From positions 1 through 25,427 of the forward strand of contig JAPFFF010000345.1 of the NCBI GenBank assembly GCA_039105265.1: DNA of 25,427 nucleotides, read 5' to 3'. This document shows, in pieces, positions 17,762-25,427 of the stretch (position 1 is the first letter of the stretch; each line of letters opens with the position of its first letter). Under the pieces are notes generated by a model, which made no database searches, was not told the DNA's origin, and saw only the letters and a program-made list of their open reading frames with translations. The translations under genes and the position numbers were made by a program. Source of the stretch: Tritrichomonas musculus. Lineage: Eukaryota > Parabasalia > Tritrichomonadida > Tritrichomonadidae.

Positions 17762-18136
17762 TTAAATATCGTTTAATTCCTCTTTTGTTAATGATTTCAC
17801 AAACCCATCTCTTCTTCTTAAGCACCAATTATTCGGATTAGGAATATCAATACCTTTAACATTTAATATTTGGTTTCTCGTCTGACTGCTTAATTTCTTC
17901 GATTGAAAATTATTAGAATGAAAACGGCGAATCAAAGAACAAGGTTTTACATTTAAAAATCGGGATAAAATTATTGAATTGCATATGAAGTTTTCATTAT
18001 CAATCCATAGCAATCCGATATTTTTAAAGTCATTATGATTGTTCTCAACATGGTTCAAGCAATACCATAATGATTGCTCCAACTTTAAACGAGGACAATT
18101 GTTTCTAACTTTTTCTCGTAGCTGATCAATATTCAT
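17762..18136 (-). CDS. Small protein with HTH-like segment (IBD-like?)
   Basis: 124 residues, basic at the C-terminal end. Residues 39-50 (NIGLLWIDNENF) and 51-78 (ICNSIILSRFLNVKPCSLIRRF and on) have the spacing of a helix-turn-helix, with VKPCSLIRRF as candidate recognition helix. Residues 97-112 (DIPNPNNWCLRRRDGF) look like a wing or tail. From memory this pattern recurs in a large family of short trichomonad proteins and resembles the initiator-binding-domain (IBP39) type of winged helix; I hold that loosely. If right, it would act in the nucleus on promoters. The start is backed by TCATTATA with a 14-base leader; the stop lies in TTTAAAA. It stands alone, about 190 bases from the mariner-like element. 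Confidence 0.8.
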   Translation of the reverse strand: MNIDQLREKVRNNCPRLKLEQSLWYCLNHVENNHNDFKNIGLLWIDNENFICNSIILSRFLNVKPCSLIRRFHSNNFQSKKLSSQTRNQILNVKGIDIPNPNNWCLRRRDGFVKSLTKEELNDI

Positions 18137-18144
18137 CTTTGTTT

Positions 18145-18152
18145 TATAATGA
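18145..18152 (-). promoter_or_regulatory. Initiator (Inr) of the HTH-like gene
   Basis: TCATTATA on the minus strand, with +1 A at 18150 and a 14-base leader. It is preceded by a second TCATTT 5 bases upstream. This is the closest of the four initiators to the published TCAYWYTA-type consensus. Confidence 0.65.
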
Positions 18153-19114
18153 AATGAAATTTTAACTGGCTTGTCTTATTAATCATACGGCATAAATCAT
18201 CTTATTTGAGTGTCACAAGAGTTTGCAAATACCATATCATTTTTGTGACAATATTGAATACTACGATAACAAATCAACTTTATATTGACCTTTCGACGGT
18301 TATTTTATTTTCTTTCTTCTCAAAAGAAAAACACTTTTTCATTCAATTTTTGTCTTACGTTTTGATTGCATTCAATTTTATAAAATTTCAATACTTTAGA
18401 GTAAAAATTTTGAATAAAAAGATTTTAAAATAAATTAAAATCAAACCAAAATATCTTTCTATACATTTGATTTAAAGCCATCATTGATTATAAATATTAA
18501 TTTTCTATAATTAAAATAAATAAAAAAGTCTAAATAAACCTTTTAATTGCCTTTCGGAGGTTTTAAAAATTACGTTCTGTTTAAACTTTTTCAATAAAAT
18601 AGACCAAGAAAAAAAATCAATTACGTTTTACGATTACGTCTACGTGAAAATAATTAGAATACGACTTTTTTAGAAAAAGTTAATAAAAAGATGAATTTGA
18701 TAAATATGTATATTTATCTTTAAATATAAACTTTTTATCCTTTCAAATTTGAGAACTCTAGCTTAGAGGTTAAATTAATTTGATTACAAAGTATTGAGTT
18801 CGAAACTAAACCTCTTTGCTTTTTTTTATTTTTCTGTAAATAATGTAATTACGTTTCAATTCGGCAATTTTTCCATTTTAATACGTCTTTTCATTGAAAA
18901 ATCATGATTTTACTATATTTTATCTGATTAGTTTATAACGAATGATAAAATTTTTAAAAATTTGAAGTAGTATTTCATACAATTGAAAACATTTTAAATA
19001 AAAAAAATTGGTAATTGCATTTCTTAAAACGTAGACCTTTCGACCGTGCGCCGTTTTTATGGTGTTCTATTGTCAAACTATTGTTTACTTAGAAAGGTTT
19101 TAAAGAAATTAAAG
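18153..19114. other. Gene-free upstream stretch
   Basis: A+T-rich DNA with scattered TTACGTYT motifs (18640s, 18848) and the tRNA-like segment at 18751-18827. The small plus ORF at 18206-18433 has low-complexity composition and no supporting signal, so it is not called. Confidence 0.5.
18751..18827 (+). ncRNA. tRNA-like pol III promoter (A and B box), degenerate
   Basis: TAGCTTAGAGGTT (18759) fits a tRNA A box, GAGTTCGAAAC (18796) fits a B box, and a T run at 18820-18827 would end pol III transcription. The box spacing is several bases too short, and neither acceptor nor anticodon stem folds properly. It is therefore a tRNA relic, a tRNA-derived repeat or chance, not a working tRNA. Confidence 0.25.
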
Positions 19115-19290
19115 CTAGGCTGTTGTTTTGAGAATCGATATCAGAATTGACACTTTTTTAATCTTGATAATCCATTATCAGTTTACAAACTTGATATCAA
19201 TATTCTCAGGAAATCGTTAACCAAATAAGAAATGTTATATGAAAAATTTTGTAAATTTGATAACGATTATTGGTTATCAATCATTATCAG
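19115..19290 (+). repeat. Palindromic repeat, family A (plus copy)
   Basis: TAGGCTGTTGTTTTGAGAAT leads into GATATC/GATAATC-rich DNA, with TGAGAATCGATATCA (19129) mirrored by TGATATCAATATTCTCA (about 19192-19208). A second inverted pair (ATCGTTAACCA / TGGTTATCAATCA) follows. A related copy lies inverted at 25130-25240. Confidence 0.4.
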
Positions 19291-19847
19291 ACATTTTTCA
19301 CTTGCTAAAAATGATTAGATGATATTTGTCTATTTGTAAAATAATATATCACTTAGATAAAACATATATTCTCGTTTTTTATAAGTTAAAATTTATTATA
19401 TACAAATATATTTGAATTTTTCATTTCTAAAAAATTTGAATATAGAGAGTACTACAAGCCAAATGGTTTTTTAGATTTTTAATTAATTTATATATATTTA
19501 AAATATAGTACACAAAATATTTAACAATTCATATCTATGATTTGTTTTTTTCTGATAAATTCTTAGATAAATTAAAAATAATTTTATAAAAAAAAATCCA
19601 TTGAAATATTTAACTTTTTCAAAAAATTATTTAATGATTTTAATAAAAAGAAGATTTAAAAATATTTTTCTATAAAAAAAGGATCATGTTAGGATATATT
19701 TTTTTAATAAATATTATCTAATTATTTGAATATATTAATTAAAAAAATCAGCGCAAATTTTTCCGAAAAATGCATTTATAAAATTCAATGAAAATCGGTT
19801 ATTATCATAAAGTTGACCATGACAATCATCTTTTGAATACATTTTAA
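19291..19847. other. A+T-rich gene-free stretch
   Basis: No open frame or defined repeat; long A and T runs only. Confidence 0.5.
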
Positions 19848-20265
19848 ATTATTAAAGGGCAATCGGATTTTCCATCGATCCACTTTTTGAATGGTTTATG
19901 CTCTCAAAAAGTGGAGATGTTAAGTACAAAAATTTAAAATCCTAAGAATTATTGAGAGATTTTTTTTTTCATTCAAATTTTTTTCATTGAAAAAGTTCAT
20001 ATTAAAATTAAAATATCTTCATAAAAAAAGATAATAGTATAAAGAAAAACAGAAATTATATAAATATAGCACAAATAATAAATAAAAAACGTCAAAAAAT
20101 TATATGAAAAAAGATATATATAAATCGTCATTTTACGATTTCAATCTCTAAGTAGCAAAGTCAAGAAAAAAATGAATAAAAATATAAATTCTAAGTAAAA
20201 AGAGAAAAAGTTTATAAAAAAAAAGAAAAATCAATAAATTAAGCATTTTCTGTTGCGAGCCATAT

Positions 20266-20286
20266 AAGATGACGAAGTTCATAAAC
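20266..20286 (+). repeat. Perfect 21-bp inverted repeat, left copy
   Basis: AAGATGACGAAGTTCATAAA plus C. Its exact reverse complement is at 21081-21101 on the far side of the minisatellite. Confidence 0.8.
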
Positions 20287-20309
20287 GAACTTCAGACAAA
20301 ATTTATACT

Positions 20310-21075
20310 TCGTCTTCATCTGAATCAGTATCTTTTATTCTTCTGAATCTGTATCTTGTATTCTTCTGAATCTGTACCTCATCTTCATCTGAATCTGTAT
20401 CTTGTATTCTTCTGAATCTGTACCTCATCTTCATCTGAATCTGTATCTTGTATTCTTCTGAATCTGTACCTTATCTTCATCTGAATCTGTATCTTGTATT
20501 CTTCTGAATCTGTACCTCATCTTCACCTGAATCTGTATCTTGTATTCTTCTGAATCTGTATTTCGTCTTCATCTGAATCTGTATCTCATCTTCATCTTAA
20601 TCTGTACCTCATCTGAATCTGAATCTGTACCTCATCTTCATCTGAATCTGTATTTCGTATTCTTCTGAATCTGAACCTCATCTTCACCTGAATCTGAACC
20701 TCATCTTCACCTAAATCTGTACCTCATCTTCATCTGAATCTGTATCTTGTATTCTTCTGAATCTGTATTTCGTATTCTTCTGAATCTGAACCTCATCTTC
20801 ACCTGAATCTGAACCTCATCTTCACCTAAATCTGAACCTCATCTTCACCTAAATCTGAACCTCATCTTCACCTAAATCTGTACCTCATCTTCATCTGAAT
20901 CTGTATCTTGTATTCTTCTGAATCTGAATCTCATCTTCACCTGAATCTGAACCTCATCTTCACCTAAATCTGTACCTCATCTTCATCTGAATCTGTATCT
21001 CATCTACATCTGAATCTGTATCTAGTCTTCTTTTGTTTCTGTGCCCCGTCTTCTTGTAATTCCGTATCTCATTTA
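20310..21075 (+). repeat. 23-bp minisatellite (about 33 monomers)
   Basis: Monomers such as CTGAATCTGTACCTCATCTT(CAT) and CTGAATCTGTATCTTGTATT(CTT), each 23 bases. They alternate as a 46-bp dimer in the first ~200 bases and later give way to CTAAATCTGAACCTCATCTT variants. Both strands are interrupted by stops in most frames, so this is not a protein repeat. Monomers degrade toward both edges, as expected of an array grown by unequal exchange. Confidence 0.9.
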
Positions 21076-21080
21076 ATTCT

Positions 21081-21101
21081 GTTTATGAACTTCGTCATCT
21101 T
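21081..21101 (-). repeat. Perfect 21-bp inverted repeat, right copy
   Basis: Reverse complement of 20266-20286. Confidence 0.8.
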
Positions 21102-21297
21102 CTTTATAAAAATACCGCGCAATATGATAATTAACGTATCCCCAACTTTTTGAAAAGATGACGATATCAACTTTTTGATGAAAAGTTTTTTGAATACATT
21201 CAAATATTGAATACATCTCTCAATATTTTTATTAAAATTGAGAGAAAGTTTCCTTCAAAAAGTGGATCGATGGTAAAACCGATTTTTCATTATTAAA

Positions 21298-22232
21298 ATA
21301 AAATAATTATTTTTAAAAATAAAAATATTTTATCAAATTAAGAATTAATTTAATTTAATTTATTAAATCTCTTAACTTTTGATTAAATTAATTAATTATT
21401 CGACTATTTTTTTGTCTGAAATATGATTTATAATATTCTTTCCTATATATATGTGAATTTCTTGGCTATTCAATTAGTTAGCCCTCTCTTTTGGATTTAA
21501 TCTGAGATATATGACTTTCATAGTTGAATAAAAATAGCCTATTATTTTATCATAACTTTTCAGTAGAAATTGAATACCATTCATTTTAAAATCAACTTTT
21601 TTAGAAAGCATTTCTAGCGCTTGTTTTTATTTGTATTTTGGCATTTTTAGCGTTTGTTGTGTCTTTTACAGGAGATATGTTTTGATTATATTTTGGGATT
21701 CTCTTTTCTCTTGCTTTTTTTAATGTACCATCAATTATTTTTTCTTTTCCCTTAACATTATTAAGTTGATTTGCGCGAGAAAACTTTGAAGATTTGTTCG
21801 TGAAACTCAATTTATTTGTAAAATTTTTAGTATAAACTTCTCAAAATATACAATAAATGATAAATATCTTTTTCTAAAAAAACTGCGCCAAATTTTTGAA
21901 AAAAAGTGTATTTATAATTTTAAATGTGTCATTTAAATATCATATTAAAAAATTGTTCAAATCGTATAGAGAATTATAAAATTATGGACAGTTTTTCAGT
22001 ATTAATTATGAAAATTAATTGAAAATACAAACTTTTTCAATAGTTTTATTAATTGCTATATTTATTATAAAAATATCTCAAAATTTATCAGAAAAAAAAT
22101 TTTCTTATTGATGTTTTATATATATTTGTGGTATATATTGTTTGTGTATGATATTCTTTTTAAATAAACGAATGATTTGGTTTTATCTTTTCAATTTTGA
22201 ATGGTTTACATTTATGCTTGTAGTGCTCTGAA
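21298..22232. other. Gene-free stretch with a possible coding relic
   Basis: A+T-rich. On the minus strand about 79 codons ending at 21601 are open (Lys/Asn-rich, including KGKEKIIDGTLKKAREKRIP) but lack an ATG and an initiator. It may be a fossil exon or chance. Confidence 0.4.
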
Positions 22233-22279
22233 TATAGTTAGTGGACAAAAGTCAATTTCTGGACAAAAGTCTGTTTCAC
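22233..22279 (+). repeat. Left inverted end of the Tc1-like element
   Basis: 47 bases including flanking TA. Contains two copies of GGACAAAAGTC, likely transposase-binding sites by analogy with Tc1 elements. Confidence 0.75.
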
Positions 22280-25098
22280 TACTGTTTCTTCATTATAGAA
22301 TAATAATTTTTCCATGAAAATTTATAATAATAAAATGCATTAAATGTAATCATTTTTTATACTATTAAAAAGTATTTTAAAGGATAAATAAAATCATATG
22401 AATAATTGAAAAAAACTATCATATGTTTTCCTTTTTTAGTATTTGTTTTTATATCTTTTTTTTATTTTATTGATGGAAATTTTTCATTATATTACTATGT
22501 TTTTATTAAGATATTTTAAAATATTTCTTTTGGCATTAGTCTCAAAAAGTTCAAAGGTAAACTTTTTGAAACAATTACTAAAAATCTTTTAATATTGAAG
22601 AAAAAAGAGCATTTTTTAAAGAGTAATGGTAAGTAAAAAGAGTAATGGCTGTAAAATAATTGATAAATCAAATTTATAAATACTAATTATTCATTTTAAT
22701 TTTTATCAAAATCTAATTAAAAATTATTCATTTTTAATATAAAAATTATCGTCTAAGATCAATAAATACAGACATTGATATGAAAAATGGAAAAAATTGA
22801 ATTGGATGGCATACTTGTTTAATTAATTAACATAGAAAAATGCATTGGTGCTTATTATGTAATCACTTTCGCTTGTAACAATATTATAAGATGAAACTAA
22901 ATCATTAAATGAATATTATTTCTGCAAATTAGGTATCATGCTAATATTACTTTTAATTTTGAAAAGATGCCCAAATAAATTTGAAGCAAACAAAACAGTA
23001 GTACCTAATTTTAATTAATGAAATATTGAATAAAATATTCAATATTTATTTAAATGACAAAAAAATGAATGCAAATAATTGAATTTTTGAAAATTTCTCG
23101 GCTATTTTTTTATTTTATGGATATATTATAATTATATATCTTTTATTAAGCTTGTAAAATATAACCAAAAGTAAAAAAAAGACCTGGTCTTGGTGATTCT
23201 TTCTGGTCTTTTGGCGATTTTAATAAATCTTTTAAAAAGTTATTTCTTATGAATTATTAAATAAAATGATTAAATGATATTTGATTAAATAATAATTCAA
23301 TTTACGAATCAACATTCAATAAATTCAATGAATTTATTTAATTACTCGGCTATATATATTCATAAAAATATAAATACTATTAATATTTTAAATACATTTT
23401 ATATCGGTATATATTTAAAATATAAATGAAAAAAAATTATTTTCAATTGAAAAAATGCTTTTATTGATTTTATTATATATTTATATCTTTTTTTTTTATT
23501 TATTTTATTTATGATATTTTGAAAGCTTTACAAATCACCATCGCCAAAAAAACCGTTTTGGTGATCTCCAAAATATATGTAAACTATTCAAAATTGAATG
23601 CTGTCGCCAAAAACCCAAGACCTGGGCTTTTGGTGAAATCGGTTATTTGGCTTTTCATCGTCAATATAAATGAGCTTTTTATTATTATTTTATATGATAT
23701 ATTATACAAATCATACAATTATTTTGTAATATTCAAAAAATAACATTTTTTTACTGAGAAAATCTTATCGATTATTAATATGACTTTTGATAAAACTCAT
23801 TTAATTCCTCTTTCAAATAATTCAATGGTTTATGACAATAATAAATTTTAATAAAATTTATTTGACAATAATATGGTTACATTTGGTGATTTTTAAAACC
23901 CAAAAAACGTTTATTTCACCAAATTTACAAGCTTACTTTTATATTCCAAATAAAACTTTATCTATATTTTTATTTTAATTTTTCGAAATAATCATATCTG
24001 ATAATATTAATGCAGAATTATATTATGTTTTATATATATAGTGTAAATATGAACGAAAAACTTGTTCCTAAAAAGTGAAGTTTTATTGCTTAAAATAGTT
24101 CAGAAGATAGTAAAAAAACATTTTTGAATTCAAAAAATTATTAACTTAAAATAAACATCATTATCCAGCTGAATTTTTTATGAAATACTGTGATTTCTAT
24201 ATATTATTATACCAAAATACACGTATTAGTATATTATATAAACAAAATTTGTAGACTATGATAACTCTGCAGAAGAGGTCATCTTAAAAATATATTATAA
24301 AAAAGAATGATATTTGCGAATCCGATCTATATTTTTTATTATTATTAGATTATTTGAGAATCATCTACGATATATTTCTTATTGAATAAATAAAATAAAT
24401 AAAATATGAATAAGAATTGGAAGGAAATATGAAATTATTAAAAATATGGATTTAAATGATTTTCACCAAAATTTCAAATAATAAAGCATTTAAACATATA
24501 AAATGAAACATACACAATCAAATATTTAGAATACTTAATATTGTGTCTTAAATACAAAATATCATTATATTTGTTGAATTTTTATTTTTTTAAAAAAATG
24601 GCGTTTATCCAAATGTATAAAGGATATTCTCCAAAATAAATAGCATATTCATGAATAGCTTAAAATTGTTTATTAGTTAAATAACATATCATTTCCTAAA
24701 AGGTATGATTTTAATATAAAATTTTCAAATTTTCAGAATATTTGATATTGTATAAAAAAGAGTCAATATCAAATAATTAAGTACTCACACAATTTATATA
24801 ATGTAGATTAATAGTATTAGTATGTAAATGTTATATTATAAATCTTGAATCTTATTTAATTTTTGAAAAATTAACGATTTTATTTTTTTTGTCCTATCAA
24901 AATTGAATAAAAGAATTTTCATGAATATAAAAGAAATTGGTATTTACTTGAATTAAATAAAATATTTATACATAAATAATTTATATTCATTATAAATAAA
25001 AAGAGAAAACTCTCTATATTGTTTTAAAAAACTTATTTTTTTCGACATGTGAAGTGAAACAGACTTTTGTCCAGAAACAGACTTTTTTCCACTAACTA
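22235..25098. mobile_element. Tc1-like element lacking a transposase
   Basis: Inverted ends of 45-47 bases at 22233-22279 and 25054-25100, with three mismatches, flanked by TA. The outer sequence TAGTTAGTGGACAAAAGTC recalls Tc1-family ends (CAGT...GGACAAAAGT). TGGACAAAAGTC occurs twice in the left end, about 19 bases apart, and the second copy is exact in the right end. The 2.9-kb interior is A+T-rich with no frame over about 75 codons, and contains another palindromic element at 23147-23935. Either a dead copy or a non-autonomous derivative. Confidence 0.65.
23147..23935. mobile_element. Small palindromic (MITE-like) element inside the Tc1-like element
   Basis: TAAGCTTGTAAA at 23147-23158 and TTTACAAGCTTA at 23924-23935 are exact inverted ends, with TA as possible duplication. 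The interior repeats TTGGCGA/TCGCCAAA, TTGGTGA/TCACCAAA and AGACCTGG/CCAAGACCTGG in both orientations (23180-23220, 23526-23640, 23880-23925). The frame at 23519-23743 is an accident of these repeats. Confidence 0.45.
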
Positions 25099-25100
25099 TA
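25054..25100 (-). repeat. Right inverted end of the Tc1-like element
   Basis: Reverse complement of 22233-22279 with three mismatches; ends CCACTAACTA then TA. Confidence 0.75.
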
Positions 25101-25129
25101 CTTTCGAATTTTTTTTTTTTTGATATCAA

Positions 25130-25240
25130 AATTTTTCTCGATATTTGATATCAATATCGATTATCAAATTAATAACTTTGTTATCAATATCAAAAAACGT
25201 ACTGATAATTGATATCGATTATCGAGATATAACAAGCCTA
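25130..25240 (-). repeat. Palindromic repeat, family A (minus copy)
   Basis: CTCGATATTTGATATCAATA at 25137 mirrors GATATCGATTATCGAG near 25211-25226. Read on the minus strand it starts TAGGCTTGTTATATCTCGAT, matching the plus copy at 19115. Confidence 0.4.
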
Positions 25241-25427
25241 ATTAAAGCCATTGCTGTATTTATTTAGTCTGCTTTTTTTTTTTTTAAAAAAAAAAATTAA
25301 GACACTAAAAATACGAACTTAGAACCCTATTAAATAACAATTGAACCATAAAAAATGCAAAAGCAAAAAAATAATAAATTTTTGTTTAAATTTTTTATAT
25401 TTAATAAAAGTTAAATCAGATAGAACC
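25241..25427. other. Window end, no gene seen
   Basis: A+T-rich with a long T run followed directly by a long A run (25271-25296). No feature could be supported. Confidence 0.4.

Larger units (their letters stand above)
19857..21288. mobile_element. Non-autonomous TIR element filled with a 23-bp minisatellite
   Basis: 1432 bases flanked by a candidate 9-bp duplication ATTATTAAA (19848-19856 and 21289-21297). The ends pair imperfectly over about 32 bases, sharing AATCGG and CCATCGATCCACTTTTTGAA, with subterminal copies of CAAAAAGTGG and CAACTTTTTGA. Inside, a perfect 21-bp inverted pair (20266-20286 and 21081-21101) brackets the minisatellite. No coding capacity. The 9-bp duplication, TIRs and satellite filling recall a MULE-type passenger element. 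The duplication is A+T-only, so chance cannot be excluded. Confidence 0.55.

Noticed and set aside
17532-17765. Plus-strand 77-codon frame
   Set aside because: Overlaps the right end of the mariner-like element and shows no domain or initiator.
20310-21075. The 23-bp minisatellite as a protein-coding repeat (acidic/Ser-rich)
   Set aside because: 23 is not a multiple of three and stops recur in the frames tried; it does not encode a continuous protein.
19876-21270. Recurrent CAACTTTTTGA/TCAAAAAGTGG as a general promoter motif
   Set aside because: It occurs all over this A+T-rich window, including inside transposons and far from genes; only its inverted placement at the element ends is informative.
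21601-21840. Lys-rich minus ORF as a real small gene
   Set aside because: It has no ATG, no initiator and low-complexity composition; kept only as a possible relic.
25300-25390. A tRNA on the minus strand near the window end
   Set aside because: TGGTTCAATTGTT resembles an A box, but the T arm lacks the conserved A of the B box and no acceptor stem forms.

Overview
The window looks like nuclear DNA of a trichomonad parabasalid, most likely a Tritrichomonas-type genome. Intergenic DNA is very A+T-rich, genes are intronless, and 5' leaders are very short. A TCAYW-type initiator (Inr) lies 10-20 bases upstream of four ATGs. Three of those four genes carry TAAA across the stop codon, as in the trichomonad poly(A) signal. 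The protein families also fit: ankyrin-repeat, caspase-like, formylglycine-enzyme-like and a small DNA-binding-like protein. The species is an inference.

Layout. 1-2520: a hairpin repeat, a worn ~60-bp tandem repeat and a decayed DDE (pogo/Tigger-like) transposase. 2520-5090: A+T-rich DNA with a small palindrome and an unrecognised decayed gene on the minus strand (about 4330-4830). 5091-9192: the host gene block, with an ankyrin-repeat protein (-), an FGE/SUMF1-like protein (-) and, divergently, a caspase-fold protein (+). 9350-17569: a TA-flanked element with mariner-like 27-bp inverted ends, carrying no transposase, interrupted by a complete Mutator-like element (MULE) at 10693-17218. 17762-18136: a small gene (-) with a helix-turn-helix-like segment. 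18150-25427: gene-free and dense in inverted repeats. It holds a tRNA-like pol III promoter, a 1.4-kb terminal-inverted-repeat element packed with a 23-bp minisatellite, a 2.9-kb Tc1-like element without transposase containing a smaller palindromic element, and two palindromic repeats of one family in opposite orientation.

The centrepiece is the MULE. It has a 9-bp target duplication, an open 780-codon transposase (DDE plus SWIM-type zinc motif) and long inverted arms that occupy almost all other sequence. The arms consist of macro-units containing a roughly half-G+C 120-bp satellite (18 full copies over five arrays) and a copy of the transposase's own leader, start codon and first 26 codons, joined to the arm start at a 4-bp microhomology. 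The TIR has thus grown inward over its own gene and then multiplied. An uninterrupted copy of the target repeat survives 0.9 kb away and shows the insertion precisely.
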